Below, one piece after another: positions 35,215-44,114 of a DNA stretch of 64,000 bases. Made by a program: the position numbers and the translations under genes. Location: contig NZ_CP114542.1 of assembly GCF_027271155.1 (NCBI RefSeq), forward strand, positions 1,178,001-1,242,000. The letters are read 5' to 3'. The stretch is from Brevundimonas subvibrioides (GTDB lineage Bacteria; Pseudomonadota; Alphaproteobacteria; Caulobacterales; Caulobacteraceae). The first letter of the stretch is position 1; each line of letters starts with the position of its first letter. Under the pieces are notes generated by a model. The model worked only from the letters and a program-made list of their open reading frames with translations, was not told where the DNA came from and did no database searches.

Positions 35215-38200
35215 TCACGCCACCAGGGTCTCCGCCTGTTTCAGGTCCACGCTGACCAGTTGCGACACCCCCCGCTCGGGCATGGTGACGCCGTACAGAC
35301 GGTCCATCCGGCTCATGGTCACCGGGTTGTGGGTGATGACGATGAAGCGGGTGTCGGTGCGGTTGCGCATCGCGTTCAGCATCCGGCAGAAGCGGTCCAC
35401 GTTGGCGTCGTCCAGCGGGGCGTCGACCTCGTCCAGCACGCAGACCGGGGCCGGATTGGCCAGGAAGACGGCGAAGATCAGGGCGGCCGCCGTCAGGGCC
35501 TGCTCGCCCCCGCTCATCAGGCTCATGACCGACAGCCGCTTGCCCGGCGGACAGGCGAAGATCTCCAGCCCTGCTTCCAGCGGATCGTCGCTCTCGACCA
35601 GCTTCAGTTCCGCCTGACCGCCATCGAACAGGGTCTCGAACAGGCTCTTGAAGTTGTCGTTGATGACGTCGAAGGCGGCGGTCAGCCGCTCGCGGCCCTC
35701 GGCGTTCAGCTCGTCGATGCCGTCACGCAGGCGGGCGATGGCCCCGGTCAGGTCGGACCGTTCGATCCGCATGGTGTTCAGCCGCGCCCCGTACTCCTCC
35801 GCCTCGTCCTCGGCGCGCAGGTTGACGGCCCCCAGATGCTCGCGCTCGCGCTCCAGCCCGTACAGAAGGCTCTCGGCCCCGGCCGCATCCGGCGGGCGGG
35901 CGATGGCGTCGTCGGTCAGCTTCTGACCCAGGTCTTCGGGCGACATCTGGGCCGTCTCGCGCACATTGGTTTCGGCCTCGGTCAGACGTCCGGCAGCGGC
36001 CTCGGCGCGGGCGGCCAGACCGGCGCGGGCCTCCCGGGCGACAGCGGCGGCGCTGTCGGCGGCCCGGCTGGCGCGATCGGCTTCCCCGGCCAGCCCTTCT
36101 GCGACCGACAGGGCGTCGGCGGCGGCCTTGCGACGGGTCTCGGCGGCGGTCAGGGCATCCATCAGCTTCGACCGCTGGGCCGCAAGCGTCTCTGGCGCGC
36201 GCGCGGCCTGGAGCAGCAGGGCGGCGATGCGGGTCGCATCGGCTTCCAGAGCGGCGATGCGGGCGGTGCTGTCCCGGGCGCGCGTGGCCCAGCCGTCGCG
36301 CTCGCGGGTCAGGCTGGTCAGACGCTGTTCGCGCCCGTCGCGCTCGCGGGCCTCGGCGTCCCGGTCCGCCCGCGCCGCGGCCGACGCCGATCGGGCTGCG
36401 TCCGCCGCCGTGCGGGTAGCCGTCAGTTCGTCCTTCAGCGCCTGCTGCGTCTCCGCCGGCGTGTCCACCGAGGCAGCCTCGGCCAGGGCGGCTTCCGCCG
36501 CCTCGACCTCGGCGGTCTGGCGGGTCAGGGTCTCGTCCAGCGCCTGGGCCCGGGCCTCGCGCCGGGCCTGGTCGCGGCCCAGCGCCTCGAGGCGTTCGCG
36601 GGCCGCCGTGACGGCCTTGTCGGCGGCGAAGGGCTGCAGACGGGCGGTCTTCACCGCCTCCTCGGAGGCCCGGAAGGCTTCGGTCGCCGCTTTCAGGGCC
36701 GCCTGCGCCTCCGTCAGTGCAGGCTTTCCGGCATCGATATCGGCCTCCAGTTCCGAAAGCCGCGACCGCTGGGCCAGGCGGATGGCGGCGGGGCGGGGGG
36801 CCTCGGCGCGGCTGACGAACCCGTCCCACCGGAACAGGTCCCCCTCGCGCGTCACCAGCCGGGCCCCGGGCGGCATCCCCCGGGCCAGACGTGGAGCCTC
36901 GGCCCGGTCGGCAATGCCGCAGAAGGCCAGCCGGGCCGCCAGCGCGTCCGGCGCTTCCACCTTCGCCGCCAGGGGTTCGATCCCCTTTGGCCAGACCGGC
37001 GGAATGGCATCCGCCCCGCCCCAGTGCGCCGCTGCCTTCGGATCCAGGGCGGCGTCCAGATCGTCGCCCAGCGCCGCCGCCAGTGCCGCCTCATAGCCTT
37101 TCGCGGCCGAGACCCTGTCCAGCGCGGGCGGATGATCCCGGCGGGTCGAGACGAGCAGCGACGCCAGCCCCCGCGCCTCGGTCTGCAACCGACCCAGTCG
37201 GTCCTCGGCCGTCCGCGCCGCGGTCCGCGCCTCCTGCTCGGTGCGGGCCAGATCGCCCCGCGTCGCCTCCGCAGCTTCGACGGCCGCGCGCGCCTCGGCC
37301 AGTGCCGTCGTCGCCGCCTCCAGAGCGACCCGCGCCTCTGCCAATTCCGGCGTTTCCAGCGGTCCCAGGGCCTCGCGTTCGCGGCGGGCGGCATCGAGGG
37401 CGGCCTGCGCCCGCGCCACCCGCGCCTCGGCGTCGCGTTTCCGGGCCGTCTCGGCATTGGCCCGCGCCTCGACCGCGGCCAGGGTGCCGGCGACCCGCTC
37501 GACCTCGGCATCGGCCACCCGGCGCGCATCCTCCGCGGCCGCCAGCGCCCGCTCCAGTTCGGGGCCGCGTTCCGGTGCCGCCTCGACCTCGGCCGTCAGC
37601 CCCTCCAGCGCCTCGCCCAGCCGTGCCAGTTCGGCTCCGGCATCGCCGGCCATGGCGATCTCGCGTTCGGTATCATTGGCGATGCGCTGGCGTTCGGCGG
37701 TCAGACGGTCGACCTCTGCCCGCGCTTGCTGTTCCGCCATGTCCAGCCGGTCGCGTTCCAGACTGGCCCGGTGCAGCAGGGCCGCCGCGACCGCGTCCTC
37801 CTCCCGCGCGGGCTTCAGCCCCTCCTGGGCCGCCAGGGCCGCCGTCTGGGCGCGCGCGGCGGCACCGGTCGCCTCGGCCACCGCCCGGTCGGCCTCGGCC
37901 AGCTCCTCCGCTGCCGCCTCTGCCGCCAGTCGCGCGTCGTTCCAGCGCACGAACAGCAGGGCCGCTTGCAGGGCCCGTATCTCGGCCGAGATCTTCTTGT
38001 ACTTCTCGGCCTGCCGCGCCTCGCGTTTCAGCCGGGTCAGGGCCGTCTCCAGCTCGCGCCCGATGTCGTCCAGACGCTCCAGATTGGTCTCGGCGGCCTT
38101 GAGCCTCAGCTCCGCCTCATGCCGCCGCGTATGCAGTCCCGCGACCCCGCCGGCCTCTTCCAGGATGCGCCGACGGTTCTGCGGTTTTGCGGCGATCAGT

Positions 38201-38652
38201 TCGCTGATCTGCCCCTGACGCACTAAAGCCGGAGAGTTGGCTCCGGTCGAGGCATCGGCGAACAACAGCTGCACATCCCGCGCCCGCACCTCCTTGCCAT
38301 TGATGCGATAGGTCGAGCCCTGGCCCCGGTCGATACGGCGCGACACCTCGATGACGGCGCTGTCGGTGAAGGGCTGGGGCGCCTTCCTCTGCGCATTGTC
38401 GATGGTCAGCTGGACTTCGGCATGGTTGCGGGGCGGGCGGTTCGACGCCCCCGCAAAGATCACGTCGTCCATGCCGGTCCCGCGCATGGCCTTGGCCGAG
38501 TTGGCCCCCATGACCCAGCGCATGGATTCCAGCACGTTGGACTTGCCGCAGCCGTTCGGCCCGACGACGCCCGTCAGGCCGGGCTCGATCTGCACCTCGG
38601 CCGGATCGACGAAGGACTTGAAGCCGACGAGCCGAAGGCGCTGGAATTGCAC
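35215..38652 (-). CDS. smc: Chromosome segregation ATPase SMC
   Basis: A 1145-residue SMC. Walker [10 protein letters not shown] lies near residue 33, with FAGASNRP and the Q-loop region following. Two long coiled-coil arms (many Ala/Glu/Arg heptads, residues about 170-490 and 660-960) flank a hinge around 500-640. The C-terminal ABC signature LMSGGEQAL and Walker [16 protein letters not shown] complete the head. It compacts DNA together with ScpA/ScpB. It is the last gene of a minus-strand run following three DsbA-like genes. Confidence 0.97.
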   Translation of the reverse strand: MQFQRLRLVGFKSFVDPAEVQIEPGLTGVVGPNGCGKSNVLESMRWVMGANSAKAMRGTGMDDVIFAGASNRPPRNHAEVQLTIDNAQRKAPQPFTDSAVIEVSRRIDRGQGSTYRINGKEVRARDVQLLFADASTGANSPALVRQGQISELIAAKPQNRRRILEEAGGVAGLHTRRHEAELRLKAAETNLERLDDIGRELETALTRLKREARQAEKYKKISAEIRALQAALLFVRWNDARLAAEAAAEELAEADRAVAEATGAAARAQTAALAAQEGLKPAREEDAVAAALLHRASLERDRLDMAEQQARAEVDRLTAERQRIANDTEREIAMAGDAGAELARLGEALEGLTAEVEAAPERGPELERALAAAEDARRVADAEVERVAGTLAAVEARANAETARKRDAEARVARAQAALDAARREREALGPLETPELAEARVALEAATTALAEARAAVEAAEATRGDLARTEQEARTAARTAEDRLGRLQTEARGLASLLVSTRRDHPPALDRVSAAKGYEAALAAALGDDLDAALDPKAAAHWGGADAIPPVWPKGIEPLAAKVEAPDALAARLAFCGIADRAEAPRLARGMPPGARLVTREGDLFRWDGFVSRAEAPRPAAIRLAQRSRLSELEADIDAGKPALTEAQAALKAATEAFRASEEAVKTARLQPFAADKAVTAARERLEALGRDQARREARAQALDETLTRQTAEVEAAEAALAEAASVDTPAETQQALKDELTATRTAADAARSASAAARADRDAEARERDGREQRLTSLTRERDGWATRARDSTARIAALEADATRIAALLLQAARAPETLAAQRSKLMDALTAAETRRKAAADALSVAEGLAGEADRASRAADSAAAVAREARAGLAARAEAAAGRLTEAETNVRETAQMSPEDLGQKLTDDAIARPPDAAGAESLLYGLEREREHLGAVNLRAEDEAEEYGARLNTMRIERSDLTGAIARLRDGIDELNAEGRERLTAAFDVINDNFKSLFETLFDGGQAELKLVESDDPLEAGLEIFACPPGKRLSVMSLMSGGEQALTAAALIFAVFLANPAPVCVLDEVDAPLDDANVDRFCRMLNAMRNRTDTRFIVITHNPVTMSRMDRLYGVTMPERGVSQLVSVDLKQAETLVA

Positions 38653-38661
38653 CTGGGCCCC

Positions 38662-39279
38662 TTAACGTCGCCGCGCAGGCGCAAGAAGCGGCGTGATCGC
38701 GGCGGTCAGACCGGTCAGGGAACTGTCGGCGACCCGGCGCCCGTTGACGAAGAAGGTGGGCGTACCCTCGACCCCGGCCGCCATCGCCCCGGTGACCGAA
38801 GCCCTCACCCCTGCCAGCGTGGCGGGGTCGGCCAGACAGGCGTCGATCTGGGCCTGGGTCCTGCCACTGGCGGCGATGCCGGATGCATACCAGGTCGCGA
38901 CCGCTCCACCGGCGAACAGGGCGTCCTGCCCGTCGAAGAAGGCGTCGAGCACGTCATAGAAGCGAGCCGGGACAGCGCAGCGGGCGATCCCGGCGGCGCG
39001 GGCTGCGACCGGCGCGGGCGCGGTCGGGAGGTCGCGGAACACCAGACGGACGCGGCCGGTATCGATGAACTGGCGCTTGAATTCCGGATAGACGGTACTG
39101 TGCCACTCGCCGCAGTGCGAGCAGACCAGCGACGCATATTCGATCACCGTCACGGGGGCATTTGCCCGGCCCATGATGCGGTCGCTGGCGGTCACGGCCG
39201 GCGGGGCGGCGGTGGTCTGGGCGGCCGCGGAGATCGGGGCCAGCGCAAGAGCCAGAATTAGAAACAGCCGTCGGATCAT
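38662..39279 (-). CDS. DsbA-like thioredoxin-fold protein (CSHC), paralogue 1
   Basis: A 205-residue exported protein with signal peptide MIRRLFLILALALAPISAAA and a DsbA-family thioredoxin fold. The active site is CSHC in YASLVCSHCGEWH, followed by the usual YPEFKRQFIDTGRVR strand and the cis-Pro block GTPTFFVNG. It is a thiol oxidant or isomerase of periplasmic proteins. The start at 39279 is chosen because the longer frame runs into paralogue 2; only 4 bp separate the two genes. First upstream neighbour of smc. Confidence 0.9.
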   Translation of the reverse strand: MIRRLFLILALALAPISAAAQTTAAPPAVTASDRIMGRANAPVTVIEYASLVCSHCGEWHSTVYPEFKRQFIDTGRVRLVFRDLPTAPAPVAARAAGIARCAVPARFYDVLDAFFDGQDALFAGGAVATWYASGIAASGRTQAQIDACLADPATLAGVRASVTGAMAAGVEGTPTFFVNGRRVADSSLTGLTAAITPLLAPARRR

Positions 39280-39283
39280 CGGA

Positions 39284-39895
39284 TTATTTCGCCAGTTCCG
39301 CATCGATGGCCGGGGCCAGATCGGCCATGACCGTACCCTCGCCACCCGGGCTTGCCACGCGCGTGCCGTTGACCAGGAAGGTCGGTGTGTTGATCACGCC
39401 CGCATCGGTGGCCGCCTTGACCCGGGTTTCCAGCGCCGCGATGGCCTTGGGGTCGGTGACGCAGGCGGTGAAGGCAGCCTGATCGATCCCGACGCCGCCC
39501 GCGATCCGGATCAGACTGTCGCGTGGGTTGGTCCCCGTGCGCCACTCCGACTGGCTTTCCATGATGGCGTGAATGACGTCGAAATACTTGTCCGGACCCG
39601 CGCAGCGGGCCAGCAGGAAGCCGGCGGCCGCAATGTCGGTCGGCGGGGTTGGCAGTTCGCGGAACACGTATCGGACCTTGTTGGTGTCGACATAGGCGGC
39701 CTTGAATGCCGGCCAGGTGTTCTGCTGCCAGAGAGCGCAATGGGGGCAGGTGGGCGAGGCATATTCGACCACGGTGACCTTGGCCCCCTCGGCCGCGCCC
39801 ATCGCCATATCGCCCTCGGCTGGCGCCCTGGAGCCGCCTCCACAGGCGGACAGGGTCAACGCCAGGAAGGCCAGACACAGATTGCGCACGTTCAT
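39284..39895 (-). CDS. DsbA-like thioredoxin-fold lipoprotein (CPHC), paralogue 2
   Basis: A 203-residue protein with lipobox LSAC near residue 18 and a Gly-rich linker. The thioredoxin fold has the active site CPHC (YASPTCPHCALW), WPAFKAAYVDTNKVRYVF, and cis-Pro NTPTFLVNG. It is close to paralogue 3 (shared MGAAEGAKVTVVEYAS). The start at 39895 follows the stop of paralogue 3 by 7 bp. Membrane-anchored thiol-disulfide role in the periplasm is inferred. Confidence 0.9.
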   Translation of the reverse strand: MNVRNLCLAFLALTLSACGGGSRAPAEGDMAMGAAEGAKVTVVEYASPTCPHCALWQQNTWPAFKAAYVDTNKVRYVFRELPTPPTDIAAAGFLLARCAGPDKYFDVIHAIMESQSEWRTGTNPRDSLIRIAGGVGIDQAAFTACVTDPKAIAALETRVKAATDAGVINTPTFLVNGTRVASPGGEGTVMADLAPAIDAELAK

Positions 39896-39902
39896 CACCG
39901 GC

Positions 39903-40547
39903 TCAGCTCGCCGCCAGGGCGGCGTCGATCTTCTCCGACAGACCGGCCAGGGAACTGTCGGCCACCTTTTCGCCGTTGATGAAGAAATTCGGCGTGCCGT
40001 CGACGCCCGCATCGATGGCCGCTTTGATCCGTCCTTCCATCGCCGCGATGGCGTCCTTGTCGGTTACGCAGGTCTGGAACTGTTCCTCGCTCAGGCCGGC
40101 CCCGTTGGCGATGCGCAGCAGAACCGTGCGCGGCGGCGTTCCGCCAAAGATCTCGTTCTGGCTGGCCATGATTTCGTGGATCACCGGAAAATACTTGTCC
40201 GGGCCGGCGCAGCGCGCGACCAGGAAGCCGGCCACCGCGACCGCTTCCGGGTTGGTAGGGAATTCGCGGAAGACGTAACGGATCTTGTTCGTGTCGATGT
40301 ATTTGGCCTTGAACGCGGGATAGACCTCTTCCTGCCAGGCAGCGCAGTGGCTGCAGGTGACCGAGGCGTATTCGACCACCGTGACCTTGGCCCCCTCGGC
40401 GGCCCCCAGCGACATGTCGCCCTCGGCCGCTGCGCCATTGCCGCTTCCCGAGCATCCGGCCAGAGCCATCATGGCCGCCAGGGCCGCGCCCGTCGCAGCC
40501 GCACGACGGCTCATGGAGGCATATTTGAAAGGTCGTTCGGCGCGCAT
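39903..40547 (-). CDS. DsbA-like thioredoxin-fold lipoprotein (CSHC), paralogue 3
   Basis: A 214-residue lipoprotein (lipobox LAGC) with active site CSHC (YASVTCSHCAAW) and cis-Pro GTPNFFING. Start is ATG 40547 with GAGGGA 7 nt upstream; an ATG at 40514 (MSRRAAATG) is also possible. Three near-identical scaffolds in a row with spacings of 4 and 7 bp indicate tandem duplication followed by divergence, and suggest a multi-component disulfide pathway or a DsbA/DsbC-like division of labour. Upstream is an AT-richer region. Confidence 0.9.
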   Translation of the reverse strand: MRAERPFKYASMSRRAAATGAALAAMMALAGCSGSGNGAAAEGDMSLGAAEGAKVTVVEYASVTCSHCAAWQEEVYPAFKAKYIDTNKIRYVFREFPTNPEAVAVAGFLVARCAGPDKYFPVIHEIMASQNEIFGGTPPRTVLLRIANGAGLSEEQFQTCVTDKDAIAAMEGRIKAAIDAGVDGTPNFFINGEKVADSSLAGLSEKIDAALAAS

Positions 40548-40762
40548 GGCGTCTTCCCTCAAGAACTCGGTCCGGATGATCGCGCGATTCCCCTCGGATG
40601 CGCGACGACCATGGTTGTCGAGAACAGGTGCGGCGAAGTTTTGTCAACCGACGGGGGCTCAGCGCGTGCCAATGCATCAACTGGACCGCAGGAAAACGCC
40701 TTAGCCCATTCTTAATCAAACATGTCCAGCCTGATGCCCTATCGGCCCCAGGAATTGCGCCC

Positions 40763-41134
40763 ATGATAGTCATTGCTCTGACGACGCTCATAAGCTGCGT
40801 ACCGCCGGGCATGACAATGTCGGGGAGCACAGAGCGTGTTGTCCGCGTATCTGGCCCGGATATACTCAACGGAGCCAATGCGGCAGAGGCCGAGGCTTTC
40901 TATCGCAACAGTTTCGCGCTCACCGACGCTGATAAGGACGGCTATATTTCCGGGCTGGAAACCCCGCTGGGAACCCGCGGGGATGTCTCCAGTCCGTTTG
41001 AACCTGCCGAAGCGGGTTCAAACGTTTGGATTAGTTTGATGGACACAGATGGCGACCGCCGAGTGTCCTGGAATGAATTCTCTGGTTATCTGTTGCCAAT
41101 GGCCGCTATAGGTCGCTGTCAACGTGATAATTAG
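40763..41134 (+). CDS. Small EF-hand lipoprotein in an AT-richer segment
   Basis: A 123-residue predicted lipoprotein with a short signal peptide MIVIALTTLISC (Cys at 12). Two EF-hand loops are visible: DADKDGYISGLE and DTDGDRRVSWNE, with a conserved calcium-ligand pattern. AGGA lies about 9 nt before ATG 40763. Base composition here (many A/T, e.g. GATAATTAG at the end) is distinct from the neighbouring high-GC genes. Its stop overlaps the convergent small-Cys-protein stop by 4 nt. Confidence 0.72.
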   Translation: MIVIALTTLISCVPPGMTMSGSTERVVRVSGPDILNGANAAEAEAFYRNSFALTDADKDGYISGLETPLGTRGDVSSPFEPAEAGSNVWISLMDTDGDRRVSWNEFSGYLLPMAAIGRCQRDN

Positions 41135-41331
41135 TTTGCCGTTGTAGTAATAGGACGACAATCGACGGACACCAAAACATATGTGCACTGATATGAACCA
41201 TTTTGGCCATATCTGCATCTAGGTTCATACTTATAATCACAAACTTGACCAGTTTGCGCCGTTGAAACGTTTGAGCTCATCAGTGCCGCCAGACCTAGCG
41301 CAGCTGCAACCGAAATTTTAATTACTTTCAT
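41131..41331 (-). CDS. Small secreted four-cysteine protein
   Basis: A 66-residue protein with a clear signal peptide MKVIKISVAAALGLAALMSS ending near STAQ, then a mature part of about 40 residues with four Cys (QVCDYKY, PRCRYG, YQCTYV, VDCRP). This suggests two disulfides. GGAGG lies 7 nt before ATG 41331. AT-richer than its neighbours. No homologous family is recognised. It may be a small effector, inhibitor or coat peptide; the close DsbA-like genes could oxidise it. Confidence 0.68.
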   Translation of the reverse strand: MKVIKISVAAALGLAALMSSNVSTAQTGQVCDYKYEPRCRYGQNGSYQCTYVLVSVDCRPITTTAN

Positions 41332-41423
41332 AATCACGCCTCCATTGCGTTCAGCTTTGTCGGTTAAGAAATTGTTAACAATTCGATCCTGAGTCAAGAT
41401 CGACCTTCTGAGGGACCGGCGGC

Positions 41424-42005
41424 TTACCGCCCCCTTTTCGCCGCGTCCGACAGCACCGCCCGTCCCAGCCCCGCCAGCGCGGCCTTCAGCGCGTCCGGCG
41501 CGGCCTCGACCGAGCGGGCCAGTTCGGCTTCGGCGGCCGCGTCCAGCGGGTCGATCCGGCGGCGTGCGCCTCGGGTCGAGGCCGCCGCCATCGGCAACGG
41601 CTTCACCGGTCCCTGCGCGATCCGCAGCTTGTCCACGGCCCCGGCGCCCAGGAACAGGTTGACCCGCGCCAGGATGTCGGCCGACTGGTGCTGGACCAGC
41701 AGGGCGGCGGGGCCTGCGACCCTCAGCTCCAGCGTGCCGCCGCTTCCCGCGCGGCCTCTGGTCAGTTTCTGCGGCCGGGTGACGCGGGCCAGCTGGTCGC
41801 CGACGATCTCGCGCCAGCGCGGTTCCAGCGCGCCGGCGCCGCGCCCGAACTTCTCGTCCAGCTCCTTGATGAAGGGGGCCAGCGAGCGGCCGACCGGGGG
41901 GGCCGGGCGCGGCATCGGCCGGGTCCGTCGCCGCGACAGGATCTCGCGGGTTTCGCTTTCGGTGGGCAGATCGCGCTTCACGGCCGAAGAGTAGCACAGC
42001 CGCAT
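41424..42005 (-). CDS. DUF721 protein, DciA-like helicase loader candidate
   Basis: A 193-residue protein of the DUF721 family; DciA in this family is the ancestral bacterial replicative-helicase loader. The KH-like core is seen in FIKELDEKFGRGAGALEPRWREIVGDQLARVTRPQKL and GTLELRVAGPAALLVQHQSADILARVN. ATG 42005 is next to the palindromic repeat, whose outer GGGAGAA provides the ribosome-binding sequence; GTG 41981 is an alternative. The mutY-DUF721-DsbA-smc order is common in alphaproteobacteria, here interrupted by the AT-rich segment. Confidence 0.78.
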   Translation of the reverse strand: MRLCYSSAVKRDLPTESETREILSRRRTRPMPRPAPPVGRSLAPFIKELDEKFGRGAGALEPRWREIVGDQLARVTRPQKLTRGRAGSGGTLELRVAGPAALLVQHQSADILARVNLFLGAGAVDKLRIAQGPVKPLPMAAASTRGARRRIDPLDAAAEAELARSVEAAPDALKAALAGLGRAVLSDAAKRGR

Positions 42006-42010
42006 GGATT

Positions 42011-42159
42011 TCTCCCTCCCCCTCGGGGGAGGGCAGGTCGCGCAGCGACCGGGTGGGGACGGCAAGGCGACCGCGCGCAGGCTTTGGGTCTGACTTGCCC
42101 TGTCCTCCCCACCCGGTCTCCGCTTCGCTGCGACCACCCTCCCCCGAGGGGGAGGGAGA
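42011..42159. repeat. Large palindromic element between the DUF721 gene and mutY
   Basis: A 149-bp inverted repeat. The first 23 bp of the left arm (from 42011) are an exact inverse of the last 23 bp (42137-42159), each itself palindromic around a CCCTCGGGGG core. Inner arms share ACCGGGTGGGGA against TCCCCACCCGGT. It lies in the divergent promoter region and provides purine-rich sequence upstream of both start codons. Confidence 0.88.
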
Positions 42160-42173
42160 AGGTAAGGGACGTC

Positions 42174-43214
42174 ATGCTCTCTTCCGACGTCATGACTTTG
42201 CGCGCCGCCCTGCTGGACTGGTACGACAACCATGCCCGCAGCCTGCCCTGGCGCGCCCCGCCGGGATCGACCGCGCGCACCGATCCGTACCGCGTGTGGC
42301 TGTCGGAGGTCATGCTGCAGCAGACCACCGTGCCCCACGCCACCCCCTATTTCGAGCGGTTCACCGCCCGCTGGCCGACGGTCGTGGACCTGGCGGCGAC
42401 GGAGGACGGCGAGCTGATGGCTGCCTGGGCGGGGCTGGGCTATTACGCCCGGGCCCGCAACCTGCTGGCCTGCGCCCGGGCCGTGGCAAACGACCATGGC
42501 GGAGTCTTTCCGGATACGGAGGCGGGCCTGCTGGCCCTGCCGGGGGTCGGGGCCTATACGGCCGCCGCCGTCGCCGCGATCGCCTTCGACCGCCCGGCCA
42601 ACGTCGTGGACGGCAATGTGGAGCGGGTGGTGTCGCGCCTGTTCGCCGTCCAGACCGCTCTGCCCGCCGCCCGGCCGGAGCTGAAGCGGCTGGCGGGGAC
42701 GCTGGTCGCGGACGACCGTCCCGGCGACTGGGCCCAGGCCCTGATGGACCTGGGTTCCACCATCTGCCGTCCGAAATCGCCCCTGTGCCTGATGTGCCCG
42801 ATCAGCGGCTATTGCGCCGCCCGGAGCGAGGGACAGCCCGACCGCTATCCGGTCAAGGCCGCCAAGGCCGCGCGGCCGCACCGGCAGGGCATCGCCTGGG
42901 TTCTGCGCGACGGTCAGGGGCGGGTGGCGCTGGTGCGACGGCCGGACAAGGGTCTGCTCGGCGGCATGGTCGGCCTGCCCACCAGCGACTGGACCGAGGG
43001 CGAGCCCGACGCCACGCCACCGGTCGCCGCCGACTGGGCGGACGCCGGCACCATCGAGCACGTTTTCACCCACTTCTCCCTGACGCTTGCTGTGCGGGTG
43101 GGGCAGGGGGAGGGGGACTTCCTCTGGACGGATGAGCGGGAAGCTTCGGCGGCGTTACCGACAGTCTTCAGCAAGGCGCTTGAGCGCGCCCTGGCCATGC
43201 GAGCGGGCGCGTGA
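42174..43214 (+). CDS. mutY: A/G-specific adenine glycosylase MutY
   Basis: Removes adenine mispaired with 8-oxoG. The 346-residue protein has the catalytic Glu at 45 (LSEVMLQQTTV), the helix-hairpin-helix LPGVGAYTA (122-130), the catalytic Asp at 146 (NVVDGNVER) and the four [4Fe-4S] Cys (CRPKSPLCLMCPISGYC), followed by a NUDIX-like C-terminal domain with GGMVGLP for 8-oxoG recognition. ATG 42174 has AAGGG upstream; ATG 42192 is an alternative. Confidence 0.96.
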   Translation: MLSSDVMTLRAALLDWYDNHARSLPWRAPPGSTARTDPYRVWLSEVMLQQTTVPHATPYFERFTARWPTVVDLAATEDGELMAAWAGLGYYARARNLLACARAVANDHGGVFPDTEAGLLALPGVGAYTAAAVAAIAFDRPANVVDGNVERVVSRLFAVQTALPAARPELKRLAGTLVADDRPGDWAQALMDLGSTICRPKSPLCLMCPISGYCAARSEGQPDRYPVKAAKAARPHRQGIAWVLRDGQGRVALVRRPDKGLLGGMVGLPTSDWTEGEPDATPPVAADWADAGTIEHVFTHFSLTLAVRVGQGEGDFLWTDEREASAALPTVFSKALERALAMRAGA

Positions 43215-43530
43215 AGGAAAATATCCTATACTGCCGTTGCGTTGATCTGGCTGTCTGTGAGGGGACAAGACCGGCTGGCGTCCGGGACCGGGCGGGATTA
43301 CGCGGGATGACATAGGGCCAAACCCCCGCCCTCATTGACCTCTGCACATAATTTCGTCGGCGGGCGGGCGCGTTGCACTGTCTAGAGTGCGGCCCGAAAT
43401 AGACAGGCACGTTCCAGCCAAGCAGACTTCGCCACGATCCGCCCCGCGTTCATCACCCTTGCCCATTTCCCTGCGCGCTCGGTAGAGTTGAGCCAGGGCA
43501 ATGGGTGCCGACCAAGGGGGACATGACGCG
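43215..43530. other. Intergenic region with no supported gene
   Basis: About 316 bp between mutY and the Ltp lipoprotein gene. I see no convincing ORF, RNA gene or terminator; the sequence is mixed in composition. A promoter for the downstream lipoprotein is expected here but cannot be pinned down. Confidence 0.4.
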
Positions 43531-43992
43531 ATGATCTGGAGCAAGACGATCCACAGAAGCCTGGTCGCGGCCAGCCTGCTGCTCGTTTCGTGCGGGGTGG
43601 AGAGTACGGCCGCCGGCAGCCCGGCGGAAGCGGCGACAGCTGACGAACGAGCCCAGGCGAACGACGAGGCTTCAACCTTGACGGGACCTCAGAGGAACGC
43701 TGTCAGGTCGGCCAGGCAGTATCTGAGCATGACCGGCTTCTCGCGTGATGGCCTGATCGCTCAGCTCTCTTCCGAGTATGGTGACGGCTATGACGTCGCA
43801 GACGCGACAGTGGCCGTGGATAGCCTCGACGTCGACTGGAACGCGAATGCCGCGAGGTCGGCCGAGCAGTATTTGAACATGACCGGTTTCTCGTGCCGAG
43901 GGCTTGTCGAACAACTGTCGTCCAGCTCTGGCGACAAATACACCGAAGCCCAGGCTCAGTACGGCGCGCAAGCCGCAGGTGCCTGTTCCTAA
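43531..43992 (+). CDS. Ltp-repeat (host-cell surface-exposed) lipoprotein
   Basis: A 153-residue lipoprotein (lipobox LVSC) with two copies of the Ltp domain: ARQYLSMTGFSRDGLIAQLS and AEQYLNMTGFSCRGLVEQLS, each followed by a S-GD-Y tail. The Ltp family was described from Streptococcus phage TP-J34, where it blocks phage DNA injection (superinfection exclusion), and is widespread in bacterial genomes. Linker after the lipobox is Ala/Thr-rich. AAGGGGG precedes ATG 43531 by about 10 nt. Phage exclusion here is inference from the domain. Confidence 0.82.
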   Translation: MIWSKTIHRSLVAASLLLVSCGVESTAAGSPAEAATADERAQANDEASTLTGPQRNAVRSARQYLSMTGFSRDGLIAQLSSEYGDGYDVADATVAVDSLDVDWNANAARSAEQYLNMTGFSCRGLVEQLSSSSGDKYTEAQAQYGAQAAGACS

Positions 43993-44114
43993 ACTAAGGC
44001 ACCGAAGGCGTTGGCGGCGACCCAGCGGTGCCGCGATCGACATCAGCCAAGCGAACGGGTCTGACGGGTCGGACGGTGTTTTTTGAACCGGCACCTAGCC
44101 GTCGCTGGTCGCCG

